Shown here: in pieces, positions 37,731 to 49,388 of the stretch
Layout of the letters: each line of letters opens with the position of its first letter
Position numbering within the stretch: the stretch's first letter is position 1
NCBI RefSeq assembly: GCF_030272615.1
Contig: NC_081411.1
Span: 185,550,449-185,614,448, forward strand
DNA length: 64,000 nt
Reading direction: 5' to 3'
Source of the DNA: Cryptomeria japonica
Taxonomy: Eukaryota > Streptophyta > Pinopsida > Cupressales > Cupressaceae
The notes under the pieces: generated by a model
What the model saw: the letters and a program-made list of their open reading frames with translations, nothing else
The model's database searches: none
Told to the model about the DNA's origin: nothing
Program-made: the position numbers and the translations under genes

Positions 37731-37884
37731 AATTTGCAATCTTACAAAACATTTAGGTTTAAGATTCCATCATACTTTTGTCTTAATAATTTAAGATAGT
37801 TAAAATAATAATAATTTGTGTTTAAGATGAAATATTAATTTCATCTTTAAAAATCATCGTAAATTGATCTCTTATGTAGTAGTG

Positions 37885-39000
37885 TGTGATGCCAAAAATA
37901 GACTTTTTAGGATTTAATGACACCCCATGCTCTCTGCATCTCATCAGAACTTTCCTCAAATCTCGCAAATGATGTTTTCTCTTCCTAGAGAATACAGTCA
38001 AATCGTCTAAATATATGACAATGATTTTATTCCTCAAATGCCCAAAGGAAATATCCATCGCCGTCTGAAATGTTGCCCCTGCATTAATTAATTTGAAAGG
38101 CATCCTATTATATGCAAAGGTGCCCCAGGGAGTTATAAAGGTTGTTTTGTGTTGATCTTGCTTTGAGACACTAATTTGGTTATATCCAGAGAAGCCATCC
38201 AACATGGACATCATCTCTGATCCTGAAACGGTTTGTAAAATATGATCCATTGCTAGCAGAGGATAATTATCCTTCAGGCTTGCTAGGTTCAAGTTTCTGA
38301 AATCAACACAAACTCATATTTCACCATTTTTCTTTCGAACAGGGACAATATTAGCAATCCAGGTAGAATGATGTATAGGATAAATAATTCAAGCCTTCAG
38401 CATCTTCTCTACCTTGTGAAAGATTTCTTCTACTACCTTTGGATTAAAGTTCCTCAACTTTTGCCGAAAAGGATTGACACCAGGTTTCAAAGGAATGTGA
38501 TGTTGGAATCTACCATCTCTGAAATTCTTCAAATCATAGCAGCACCATGAGAAAACATCTTTGAACTCAACCAATAGGCTGATGAACCTCATCTTCTCCT
38601 CCTTAGAACAACATTTTCCTAAATTAACAAACTTAGGATCCTCTTTAGTACCAATGTTGATTCGCTCATAGTCACCAGAGTTTTGAAATACAGGACTTTC
38701 TTTCTCTTCTTTCTTAACATACCCATCCTTTCTATCAAAAAGACGTTCGAGACAAACCAAGCCTTTTGGGATTTTATTTCCTTTCAACTGTAGCATCCCA
38801 TCATGCAGTTCCTCTGGTGAATCAGGAGAAAACTCTTTACAACTTGCTTCTGAACCTTTATAAAACCAGGATGTGAAAATCTCAGCACACCATAAAAAAT
38901 TTTGAATTTGCTTATCATTTTCGAACACCTACTAGGATTCAAAATTGTCTGGCACACTCGGTCTATAAACCAATTCTATCCTGTAGGTATTAGTTGTGAA
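37885..39000 (-). pseudogene. Element A pol: N-terminal reverse transcriptase
   Basis: The frame continues from the aRNase H and gives the RT N-terminus: CCSKEEKMRFISLLVEFKDV, then HHIPLKPGVNPFRQKLRNFN, SLKDNYPLLAMDHILQTVSG, MLDGFSGYNQI and IIVIYLDD (YLDD at 38002-38013). It is cut by the CACTA element after NPKKSIFGIT. Stops near 38386 and 38300 disrupt it. The homology to element B RT is clear throughout, but many residues differ, so A and B belong to separate families. Confidence 0.92.
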
Positions 39001-39390
39001 ATTAGGATAAGGCACTAATAAAGTTGTAGATATCGCCAAAGAATTAGCCTTCGAGTTGAACTCCCTTGGTACTTCTTCAATTGAGAAAGCATCGAATGCT
39101 TCAATCTCGTCCCAAACACGATTTCTATAATGTCTCAGTCTCTCATTTTTAACAGTGAATAAACCTCTCACTTGTTTCACAATAAGTTTAGCATCACCTT
39201 TAACTTTCAACGTTCTGATTTACAATTTATTCGCTTCAACAAGACCTAATAATAGAGCTTCATATTTAGCTGTATTATTAGTGTTTTGAAACTCCAATTT
39301 GAAAGCATAAGGAATAACTTTACCTTTAGGAAGTATTAATACTAACTCAACCCCTGAACTAGAAGATGAACAACTCCCATCAAATTCCAT
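39001..39390 (-). pseudogene. Element A archaeal-type RNase H domain, upstream of RT
   Basis: The domain begins MEFDGSCSSSSSGVELVLIL and continues NTAKYEALLLGL (Lys in place of the catalytic Glu context seen as TEYE in B), MKVKGDAKLIVKQVRGLF, RLRHYRNRVWDEIEAFDAFS and REFNSKANSLA. It sits directly between the protease-side segment and RT in one frame, as in element B. A stop near 39220 interrupts it. The altered catalytic residues and stops indicate decay. Confidence 0.85.
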
Positions 39391-39768
39391 GGACCAGAGT
39401 TCATCAGACATACCTGGATCTATGGTCTTATCCACACCTTGAAAATCAGTTGATATCATATAATTTCCAAAGCCACAATCTTGATACAAAATTTGAGCTT
39501 TCAGATCATCTGAAGGAAAGATTGTGTATTTGACTTTTGTTTCAGGATGCAAGACAACTCTCTGTTTTCCAACTATGATCATTGTCTGAGACCAATCCAT
39601 TCTAATTTCCCCACCCATGTCTTTATAGAAGGTATGACTCAATAACATGCCATAATTGGCAGGGATGTCAGCCACCAAAATTGTCAACTTGATTCTCTTG
39701 TCAGGATGTGCTACCAAAGCCACTTGTGCATCCTTAATTTACCCTAACAAAGGAACCTGCTTGGAATA
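39391..39768 (-). pseudogene. Element A protease-side fragment, 5' truncation
   Basis: The frame reads KQVPLLG, a stop, IKDAQVALVAHPDKR and LTILVADIPANYGMLLSHTF, matching the end of the B protease region. Homology to B stops near 39768; the protease core, gag and 5' LTR of element A are missing. The adjoining sequence looks like part of another LTR. Confidence 0.85.
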
Positions 39769-39774
39769 TATTGA

Positions 39775-40260
39775 AATAATTCAATTACAATACGACCAAC
39801 ACAGAGCTAATTATGAGGCCACTCACAAGGCCAATCAACAACTATAATAATAGCACCACTTTATAATATATATCGACCTCCTTGATAGAAGAATCAAACT
39901 GCTATAAGTAAATATGAAATACTGAAGTATGAATGCTAAGTGAAGGAGAGCAATCTGAGCGAGTGAATGAATTTGATATCAAAGAATGAAGTTTCCTTAT
40001 CCATTTATATGTGCATCTTGCCCCTACATATGAGTTGTCCTCCTTCACAAGGAGGACGACTCTTCAATTAGAAGAGTGACGACTTAATTAAAGTTGACCT
40101 ATAAAAAATTCTTGGTCACCGATCATAAAAATTAATTCTCCCGCCACTAATAACATGTCAACAAAAGTGACCCAATGCTTTTGTCGAGCAGCCATTATGT
40201 GCTTATTCTACAGTGTTTGTGTCCCCATAACACAAAAGTTATTGTTGTATGAAGGCATGC
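39775..40260 (-). repeat. LTR-like fragment of an unidentified element
   Basis: On the minus strand there is a TATA-like box (CATATAAATGGATAAGG, about 40000) in a segment with LTR-like make-up. No partner LTR or target duplication is seen, so the limits are approximate. It replaces the 5' end of element A. Confidence 0.3.
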
Positions 40261-40824
40261 TTTTGGGGCCATATTAGCAATGTCATATTATATTAAATGG
40301 TTTATTTCTATATTATATTATTATATTATGTAATATTAGGTTAAATTATATTACATTATAATATAATATAAATAAAACTAAACAATTTAAAATTAAAATA
40401 AAATAATTGTTCAGCAAGAAGTTAATTAAAGTAAATAAAATATATTTTTTTAGATAAATGATATTGAAAAAATAATTTTATATATATATTATTTTACAAA
40501 TAATTTTAGATAATTTACTTTTTTAGATAAATAATTTTTTTTAATTGTTTATATATTATTATATTTTATTATAATATATAAAACTATATTATAGGATAAA
40601 TCATATAAAATATTTTTGTTTGACTCTTTTTTAATTGTATTTGTGAAAATAAAATAAAATTAGGGTTTGACATTGAGATAAATAAAATAATATTTAATAT
40701 TATTTCAAATTAAAAATAAAAGTGAATAATGCAAATGTAATTAAATACTTAACTGATTCTAAATTAATATAAAATATCTCTTATGTAATAAATTAACTAT
40801 AGTAAATAAAATAAATTTTTAGTT
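40261..40824. other. AT-rich spacer
   Basis: Very AT-rich low-complexity DNA with runs of TATTAT and AAATAA. No gene is seen. Confidence 0.6.
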
Positions 40825-40975
40825 GTCCAGGGGCTTGAGCTTAGTTGGTTAAAGCATTGAATTCTCAATGTGGAGACCCAAGTTCAACTCCCATGAGGGA
40901 CACCTTTGTGGAATTTTAAGTTGGCCTTCCATTGGTTGTATTTGTCACATTGTTTAAATACAACAAATTTAAGTA
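40825..40975 (+). repeat. tRNA-derived SINE-like sequence
   Basis: The first 80 bp resemble a tRNA gene: an A box in GAGCTTAGTTGGTTAAAGC, an arm CATTGAATTCTCAATG, and a B box in AAGTTCAACTCC. They are followed by an unrelated tail of about 70 bp (GGCCTTCCATTGGTTG and on). This is the layout of a SINE with RNA polymerase III promoter boxes. No clear target duplication was found in the AT-rich flanks. Confidence 0.5.
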
Positions 40976-41640
40976 GAAATATAGATATTAATGTTATATT
41001 AATATCAATATTTATATTATTATTAAGAAAATAAGAAAATATATTATAATACCATATCAACATAATTATTATAATAATGATATATAAATATAATTAATTA
41101 AATTAGTGACTATAAATGTTATAATTTTTCAAATAAAATTAAAATGAAGTAAACAATATAAATAAAATATAATAATTGTTAAATAACTCATAAATCAAAT
41201 AGAATGACCATTGAATAGATTAAAAAAATAAATTAATATTATTTTAGAATTATTTAAGATGTTTATGATAATTATATTATTTTATTTGTTCACAAATTTC
41301 GTTTACCATTGTATGTATCCAACTATCCACTATTTGATCCCTCTTTTTCATTGCCTACAAGTTATCCTCATTTTTAGATATCAAATTTGGGATATTAAAT
41401 ATTTTACAAAAATTTTCAATTGTTGTAGTTGTTCTTTGAGTTATAATTTAGTTTCTTCATCTTTAGAAGTTATCAACTTCAAATTTTCAATGATAGAATT
41501 TAGATAGGTTGCCTCTTCTTCCCATAAAAAAGCACCCAATCATTAAATTTTAGATAATCTATTAACACGCACCATTGAGATAATAAGCATCATCATCTAT
41601 TATAAAAAACCTTGTTAATAATTCATTGGCCCCACCTAGT
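40976..41640. other. AT-rich spacer
   Basis: No gene is seen. The frame 41259-41507 is AT-rich and looks like chance. Confidence 0.5.
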
Positions 41641-42192
41641 CTTCCATCTCATATCCTCATTCTATTAAAGGGAATAGGATATTTTTGTACAAATATACGC
41701 ACGATTCCATCTTTTCTTAAGACGCGTAAAAGAGTAATACCTGTTTGTTCAAAGTAATTAAAATTGGAAAAAAAAAAATTGTATTTACACAAGTGAAAGA
41801 TCACAAAGGATTCCATGTGTGTTGTTAAAAAAATTTAAGCATCGCGCAGTGCTCCCTAGCTAATCTCATAAGCAGTGTCAAAATACTTTTAAAATCGAAT
41901 AACATCTCCATCAGCATACTTTGGAGCTGTAATGTGCGATTAATTCTTTTTCATCAATTCAACGAATTAGACAAATAGAATTTCTTTAATATGATCTTTA
42001 TTTCTCCCTCACGTATGGTATCAGACATTAGTTAACCCTCCTCTTTTTCACGGGAACGTCCACTTTCACCTCGTCTGTCTCTATGGAACCAGACCAATCA
42101 CCCCGCATTAGAACAACTGTTTCCTCCTACTTTGGGATCATATAATGATACGGGATGGCTGGTGTTGAAGGCAGCAACAGCAAAAATTTGCC
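41641..42192 (+). promoter_or_regulatory. 5' region of the ankyrin/PGG gene
   Basis: Upstream sequence of the gene. About 190 bp of it (41655-41850, with CGATTCCAT, GTTTGTTCAAAGTAAT and GTGAAAGATCACAAA) is repeated in diverged form at 55610-55800, part of the duplicated locus. No TATA box can be chosen with confidence. Confidence 0.45.
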
Positions 42193-45100
42193 ATGGCAAT
42201 TCAACAGCCCAGCGAAGGGATCGATGGCCACTTGTACGATGCTGCAATATGTCCTCAAGCAATGATCGACAATTCTGAACTGAAAGCAGCTCTCAACAGT
42301 ATTACATCCGGGAGTACAAATACTCTTCTGCATTTGGCTGCTAGTGCAGGAAATGTAAAATTCATTGAACAGCTCCTGCAACTCAATCCTCTGCTTGTGA
42401 AGGCTATCAATACCAAAGGAAATACTGCGTTGCACTTGGCTGCTCAGCGAGGCTGTTCCGGAGTCATGAAGGTTCTACTCCAACAAGAAAAAGAAAGTGG
42501 TGAGGACGTCCTTAACAACCTTGGAGAAACGGCTCTGTTCAAAGCTTATGAGAGCGGCGATTTAGAGACAGTTAAGCTGCTATTTGAGGCATATCCAGCA
42601 GGTCTACTCCAAAGAACATTGAACGGGCGAACATGCTTATACGTTGCAATAATCAAAGGAAATAAAGGTTAGTCGTTAGAATTTATGTTTTTCTTTGCCT
42701 ATTGATTTCTGAATATATCTGTAACACAACAAAAATAAGAATATTTAGCTAAGACCATCCATACAATGCCAGTTTTCACTTCTGTATTCAGTGTCCTTTC
42801 TAGCACCAGGTCGATTATACCTTCAGGTGTTTTCTCCTTTGAAAATCTATTTTGTTTTCTTGTTCTTATTACCTTAGCACTTACCACTTTCTTCAATGAC
42901 ATTATTTCAGATTCCGTGAATTTAATTATTGTTGTGTTGTATTCCTTATATACTGTTTTATTCTATTAAAAGTCGTGTCGTTTGGTGATCTTATTCCTCG
43001 CTAAGTTTCTTTATCCTTATGTTCATAAGAGATTAGAGCTGTATTACGTTCTTGTTTTAGTTGAGCTTTGTATCACTTCCACAAAGATAAAATAGCCATT
43101 CTTGAACAATATCATATTTAATGATAAGACCAACTTCTTTATTTTAACTAAGTCTCTATTTTAAAGAGAAAAATTTCACTTGACAATGATCTTGGATGTC
43201 TATTTTCCAGATCTGGTGAAGCATACATTAGATTTACCAGAGGCCAGAGAGTTAATCCAGGTAAAGTACACAGATGGCGATACAGCCTTGCATGTCGCTA
43301 CGGGGAGAAGCTACGTCCATATAATAAGGCAGTTAGTAGAGTTTCAACCCCAGCTTTGTTATTGGGTTAATGACAACCAAGAAACACCACTTTGTATGGC
43401 AGCGAAATTGGGGTATCTGGAAGCAGTAAAAGAGTTGATCAAGTGGCGGCCAGATGCTGTTGAAACACCAAATATTTATGGAATGAACGTGCTACACTTA
43501 GCTGCCCAAGTTAGCCAAGTGAGAATTGTTGATTACTTGAATCGAAAGGTGTGCTTATCAGACATTGTGAACCAGGGAGTTGAGAAGTGTCCATACATAA
43601 ACAATCATATTGCAGTAAGCTGCAACCAGGAAAGTGGAGGGAACAAAGCCGCTCATATTGTAGTAAGCTGCAAACAGGGAGTTGAAAAACCTCAAATTGC
43701 AATCAATTATTCTCCTTCAAAGATGGATACCATGGAAAGTGGAGGAAAGAGAGCTGTGCATATTGCAGTAAGCTTTAACCAGGGAGCTGAAATGCCTCAA
43801 ATTGCAATCAATTATCCTCGCCCAAAGATAGAGGCCTTGGAAAGTGGAGACACGCCTCTGCATATAGCAGCAAGGAAGAAAAACTTTCGTGTAAGTTTCT
43901 CTTTATGTCAGATTTCTTAACAATGAAGTAAGTGAATTAGGTTTTATCAAAAAAAGAGATAACTAGTTATTACCAAATATTACTACGAAACCTGAAATAT
44001 CAGAATATACGTTTCATATCAGATTTCTCTTTCAGAAAATGCATCGATTCTTTCTTATATTCTAATCAGAAATGCTTACATTGGGTCTGCTGATTGTTTG
44101 ACGGTGGTAAAGTTAGTTATCCAAGGGAGAATAAAGTAAGTAAATGTTAGATTGAATTTTTTAGTTAAAAAAAATAATTTTTGAGTACAGAAATATCAAT
44201 AAATGAATAGTAAATTATGTTTAATTTATTCAACTGCTAGATAATATCATGAAAATAAGAGCTAAAATATTAATACCCACTTAGCTAATGAACAAGCAAA
44301 CATCTTCCAGTGGAGAGATCTCTAAAAATGCATACGTTAAACTTGATTATTCATTGTGTAGATGGTGGAGTCGCTCCTGCAAATACAAGGCATAAACAAA
44401 GATGCAGTTAACGAGGAAGGCTTGACGGCCCTGGACATTGCAAGAGAGAACACAGAGCACCATGAATCTCACAAGATAATTTCAAAGCTGGCTAATTATC
44501 CTCCTAAGGGAAGGCACTTCTTGTATACCGCCTTAAAGGTAACCTCACAAAAGTACGAGAATGCCATTAACTTGGTGAACAAAGCATACGAGGACAGGCG
44601 CCACACAGAATTAGTGGTGGCAGTGTTGTTAGCCACAATGTCTTTTACGGCAGCCTTCACCGTTCCGGGTGGTTTCCAGACGGAGGTAAGGAATGGAGAG
44701 ACACAGGAACTGTTAGGTTCGCCACTTCTGATAGGATTTGACTCCTTTCAGGCATTTCTCATATTTGATTGTCTGGCCTTCTTTCTGTCCCTATTTGTGG
44801 TATTCATGTGGCATTTGAGTACACCTCTTATCACGGGAGACAAGATATTGTTTCTCTCCATAACCAACGCAATTATTTGCTTCAGCTTTGGCTTGACGGA
44901 GTTAGCTTTCATCACTGCAGTGTATTCCATGCTTGTGCACAAGCTCAACATGCTCGCTTGGTGTCTGATTGGTTTCTTCACCATCATCTGCGGTTTTGGT
45001 ATTTTGCTTTTCATCGACTGGAGTGTAAGGTTTACACTGAAGATGGCGAGATTCAACCACCTGCACGGTATAATTCCTCTTGTTAATGACCATGTGGTGG

Positions 45101-45273
45101 AGTTTGTGTGGATGAAGCTAGAACGTCTAGGGTATTTTGACTGGTTGCACCGGAGAAAAATCAAGTGGGACAGCATCCTTTACTCTAAATGCTATATGAA
45201 ATATAGGGCTAAGCCTGAGTATGGTTCTGCTGAAAATGTTCAGGTGAAACCACGAAATCGTGCTATTGTATGA
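42193..45273 (+). CDS. Ankyrin-repeat protein with C-terminal PGG domain (ACD6-like family)
   Basis: Three exons are supported by splice sites and phase: 42193-42667 (AAAG|GTTAGT), 43211-43890 (TTTTCCAG| to CGT|GTAAGT) and 44362-45273 (TGTGTAG|). Together they encode 688 residues. Residues 1-420 hold ankyrin repeats (TLLHLAASAGN, TALHLAAQRG, TALHVATGRS, TPLCMAAKLGY, NVLHLAAQ, TPLHIAARKK). Near residues 466-620 is the PGG domain (RRHTELVVAVLLATMSF, then FTVPGGF) with four membrane segments. Plant relatives such as ACD6 and ITN1 act at membranes in defence and stress signalling; the role here is inferred from family only. An unusual 105-bp tandem repeat in exon 2 (43606-43860) inserts 2.5 units of a degenerate ankyrin-like motif. 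No stop or frameshift is seen, so this is probably functional. Confidence 0.9.
43606..43860 (+). repeat. In-frame tandem repeat within exon 2 of the ankyrin gene
   Basis: Units start at HIAVSCNQ (43606, shortened), HIVVSCKQGVEKPQIAINY (43654) and HIAVSFNQGAEMPQIAINY (43759), with 105 bp between the last two. The next position, 43861, begins the true ankyrin helix HIAARKKN. Each unit ends ESGG or ESGD. The pattern indicates recent tandem duplication of one degenerate ankyrin repeat, keeping the frame. Confidence 0.85.
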
Positions 45274-46282
45274 CTTGGGGTGGTAATTAAGGTTTGAGAA
45301 AACTGATTTTACAAGTTCGCGAAATTTTCTTTCTGGAGTTCTGAAGACTTGAACTCTCAGGCTTCCAGCTGCAATATGCTGTAGTTTCTTATTTTTATGT
45401 AGTTTTGTCTGTATTAAAGTCGTATAAGTTGAATGCTTGCTTATTATTGTGAAAATATTCTCTATCATTGCAAAAAAGGAAGTTTGTTTCTTGATCATTC
45501 AAGAGATCACTGCAATATTGTCCTCAAATTGTTGGGGACATAACTTGTATATAGATTCTTAATATCATTTTCCAATTCCCTGCTATATTTCTTCTAGTCT
45601 TTTCGTATTGGATGATTTTTTTAAATTTTTTTTAAATATACATATCCTCTTCACAATTGGCGATGGAGATTTTTTCTTTTCAATATAGATCAGCTGTACA
45701 TAAATATAAATGATTAATTTTTTTAATATTATATAAATCATATAATTGTATCATCCCAAAAATAATTATATTTAAATAATCTTATACTTTTTAAAGAAAT
45801 AGCTACATTTACCAATTTGCAAAAACTGATATTAAAATCAATTAGATAGCTCGCTATAAATTGTATAATAACTTTTAAATTAATGAATTAAAAATTAAGA
45901 AAAATATTTTAAAATATATTAAATAATATAATTTTATTGTGTTGGAAGTATTTGGCTCACTTGACTATCAAGTTAATTTCTATATTTAAAAAAAAAATTG
46001 TTTTAATTTTACATTCAAAATAAAGAAATAGTGTTTCATTGTCATATTATTTTGTGACACTTTTTCAACCATTTTTTTGATATGGAACACTTTTATCATT
46101 GAATGCATGAAGATTATAAATATATAGTTTCAAATAAGTACATCATACTCACATAAAACATCTGTAAATATGTAATTAAATATGAATGCTAGTTGAAACT
46201 TATTTGATAACTGATCATTTAATTAGGAAACCTCCAAGATTCTCATTAATATTATAGTTAACTATCAAGACTTATTCTATAC
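45274..46282. other. 3' flank of the ankyrin gene
   Basis: AT-rich sequence. The part from about 45840 to 46260 is matched in diverged form at 56440-56660 and 59290-59400, with the rest after the solo LTR at 60506. This shows that the flank was duplicated with the gene. Confidence 0.55.
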
Positions 46283-46610
46283 ATGTTTAATCGAACTATT
46301 CATTTATACTTTATCTCTTTGCAAATACTCGAATTATCTATGACATCTAGCACATCCTTACACATTATAAATTTTATTTCCTCCAAAGGCTTTATAAATA
46401 CACTGACTATGTTCGCATTTGTGTATATGTACATCAAGTCAATCTCTCCTGATTGGATATTTCTCTTAAAAAATAATTTTGAGTTTGAATGTCTTTTGAT
46501 CTACCATAATGAATTAGGTTATTTTTCAACTTCATTAAAATTTGATTGTCACAATCAATAGGAGTAAGTTCTTACTTATTTTTCCCAACTCTTCAAGAAT
46601 GTACCTTAGT
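46283..46610 (-). pseudogene. Copia pol tail (RNase H C-terminus)
   Basis: The minus strand reads ELTPIDCDNQ, then HYGRSKDIQTQNYFLRE, then in a shifted frame GEIDLMYIYTNANIVSVFIK and FIMCKDVLDVI, ending near 46297. This is the C-terminal RNase H region of Ty1/copia elements (usual form CDNQSAI, RTKHIE, FTKPL). At least one frameshift is present. A second copy in the same context lies at 60520-60790. Confidence 0.75.
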
Positions 46611-46618
46611 AAAATAGT

Positions 46619-46931
46619 TGTTAGAACCCCAAGATACAATTTGTAAATACACCTGCACACACAAGAGAGCAAAAACATGTAGATGCTATTCCACCAAATG
46701 AGAAAATGTATTGAGGTAAAAAATAATGTACATAAGCCTTTCATATAAATAAAAGGAAAAAGTGGGAGCACCAATAAGAGGTGAGGATAGGTACAATTAC
46801 CCAACACAAAATACTAGATGTAGGTAATAAAATAATATAGCATTTACCTAACCACCTAGAAGTATTAAATGCAGTTACCCAAAGTGAAACTTAAGTAAAT
46901 TTAAATAGGTAAACCACTATTTACTCCAACA
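46619..46931 (-). repeat. LTR of Copia-like element D1
   Basis: A 313-bp segment, TGTTAG to CCAACA with inverted ends, is followed by CCCCCGCTT, whose complement is a polypurine tract. The sequence to its right resembles the corresponding internal part of D2 (GTTAGGTACCCATG, AGGAGGAAAACCCCATGGGA). This is the 3' LTR of a minus-strand element; its other LTR is not in the window. Confidence 0.65.
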
Positions 46932-48701
46932 CCCCCGCTTAAATGAAACCTACGGAGTGAAACTATGCAATATGAGATGCATTATGGGTCCCAACAACAA
47001 CGCTATGTTAGGTACCCATGCACAACTACAAGGCAATGCAATCTCTCATAAACAGAGAAAAGGAGGAAAACCCCATGGGAGAAAAATCCTCTCTAAAAGA
47101 GAAAACATGAAGGACTAAGAATTCTCCAAAATAATATCCCAAAACAAGAACATGATGAACATCACTGAAGAACAAAGAGGTTGTAGACAACTGTTAAAGA
47201 TTGATGTAATGCTATAACTAAAAAAATCATTTGAAAAGGGTGATGATTAGGATCAGGAAGACAACAATATGCATGAGTTTCCCAAATGAAACTACTCGAA
47301 CAATGATCAGATGGGAACAAGTACAGTAACATCTATCAATCCAATAAAAAATATAGGTGGCACATGAATCTACAAAAGTGACCCCCAAAACACTACTCAA
47401 CTAATGCAAATTGCATGATTGATATCACCATCACTACTCAACCACTATAATTTTTGATTAGATAAAAGATGAGATAGGTTCATTATTGAATCATAACTAC
47501 CATATAGGCACACAAGGGGGAACTCAAAATCATCGAGATTACCACAAACACAAAAACCCAAAAAGGTAACCTCTTTTTGCAAAGAATACTTTTGATTGGG
47601 GCATCAACTAGCACGAAAGATTTCCCTAACAAGAAGAATCACCTAATCACAACACAGGGGCTTAGGAGAACCTTGAACCATCTACCAATGGAAACCCCTT
47701 GCACTACAACAATGTAGTCAAGGGAGAGAAGAACAAAAATCATTTATTGAGAGGCATTTCAAAACCTTTTACTAGAAGAACCACCATGAATAACATTGAT
47801 CATATAAAAGGATATAGGTAGTAAGCCCAACCTCATCCAAAAGAAAACCACTACACACACCATAGCATGGACCATGTCAAAATACCCACACTAGATTGCC
47901 TTTATAGATCCACTATCCATAGAGATATCTTTGTCAAAAATTGCAACAAAAATCCACACAATCTTTGGGTTTTGAGAGGCACCCCAAAACCTTTTCTCAA
48001 TAATACTAAGGGTCGCCTCAATAGATTAGTTGTTAACATAAACACTGGGAGATAAATCCCTAGGTAGGAAAAAACATAGGGTAGAGATCCAACCTTCAAC
48101 TCAATGAAAAGAAGATACCAATTCAATCTCCAAACTAGGAATCCTGAGTTAAACGATCCAAACAAGCCCACTGCATGATGGGGTAGTAGAGGAAAATAGT
48201 GGAATCATAAAAAATGACAACCTTTGAAAGAAGAAAAAGTCCAACACTGTAGTGGGGAGAACGGAAACAAAGTCCTCTCTGGTTAAACTCTCAGAGGATA
48301 AAAAGCCTGTACCACTTTTCCAGAAACCCCCTACCACAACATAGGAAGAACAACCTCTAATAAGAACACTATCATTCTTTAAAAAGACCAAATCAGACCC
48401 CCAAAAATAGTCATCACCAAATTAGTCTTTAAAGAGAAAAATATGTTCAAGGCCCACCTCCATAGGGACACTAGAAGAAGTAGAATATATTTCACTCTTA
48501 TTACCCTTCTCAACTAGGAGAAGAGTATTAAGAAGTAGTCTCACAAAGGAGAAGGAAAAGCTACCCCACTCTAGAGACCCACAATAGCGAAGAAAACTAA
48601 TCAACTCAGCACAAACATCCATCTTCATAGGACCAGTACTAAGCAGGGGATCCCAATGTAGCACCCAAGCATGCTACAAGTTCAAAATACAAGTTTAATA
48701 G
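46932..48701 (-). mobile_element. Internal part of element D1, split by D2
   Basis: Related to D2 near the LTR, then unfamiliar sequence with short open frames on the minus strand (for example 48171-47902 and 48391-48149). Two degenerate copies of a unit like GGGTTTTGAGAGGCACCCC occur near 47750 and 47965. No gag, RT or integrase motif is found. It continues after D2 at 52911, probably to about 53880. Confidence 0.45.
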
Positions 48702-49165
48702 TGTGAGATTTTGGCAAGATCAAGAGGCAATGGAAAGCACAAATAAGAGAGACAAAATATATGATAGAAATAAACTGTATTCTATCAAGATGAAAATACT
48801 GATCAACTAGATCATCAATCGTTACATACAATGAATATGAGCCTGCTTATATAGGCAAGGCTATATGGATATGTGAGCACACAAACATGACATGTGGCTC
48901 AATAAGAAACAAGGGTAGGTAGGAAATAGGTGTGGGTAGGTAGGAGAAACAATATAATATTCCACATGAGGTGGATCACCCACTCAATGTGGAGTGTAAC
49001 AACAAGATCAACACCATAAAAGGTGGAAATTCTCCTACACACACTATCCACATGTGGCACAAACACCCAAGTGTCTCATACCCAAACTAATATGAAATGC
49101 ATGTACCTAAGTAAACTTAAGTAAGGTGTAATAATATCCAAGATGAATAATTATTTACACCAACA
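48702..49165 (-). repeat. 3' LTR of element D2
   Basis: A 464-bp direct repeat of 52438-52905. The adjoining CCCCCCCTT on the plus strand is the complement of the polypurine tract. A 4-bp insertion in the other copy accounts for the length difference. Confidence 0.95.
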
Positions 49166-49388
49166 CCCCCCCTTAAGTGTAACTTAGGGGAACGTACTTA
49201 AGTCTACAATGCAACTAAGCAATGCAAGATGGGTCTCGGCTATGAGGCCATGTTAGGTACCCATGTACAAATGCAAATGCATGAAAACCAATGCAAGGAA
49301 ATCTCTCACAAAGTGGGGAAAGAGAGAAAAACCCAATGGGAAAAAACCCTCCCCCAAAAGAGAGAAGAAAACTAGATACAAAGAACTA

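Larger units (their letters stand above)
29150..37884. mobile_element. CACTA-type DNA transposon, 8.7 kb, without a recognised transposase
   Basis: The left end is CACTACTACACAGAGG and the right end, reverse-complemented, is CACTACTACATAAGAG, so the first ten bases match exactly. Flanking 3-bp sites are TAT (29147-29149) and TGT (37885-37887); on the coding strand the restored RT codons read ATC ACA GAA, so the site was ACA with one copy mutated. The first 300 bp contain many short direct and inverted copies of ATTGTCTT/AAGACAAT, typical subterminal repeats of this superfamily. Inside I see no transposase. I see degraded pieces of host genes: a tRNA-like unit, a PHD-finger fragment and PPR repeats. 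The interior is mostly AT-rich non-coding sequence. Confidence 0.8.

Noticed and set aside
37373..37756. Overlapping ORFs on both strands near the right end of the CACTA element
   Set aside because: No recognised family and no splice context; kept only as an unassigned segment.
42154..42192. Upstream ATG at 42154 as start of the ankyrin gene
   Set aside because: It is in a different frame from the ankyrin repeats and gives a short unrelated peptide.
44748..45498. ORFs antisense to ankyrin exon 3
   Set aside because: Shadows of the PGG-domain exon on the opposite strand.
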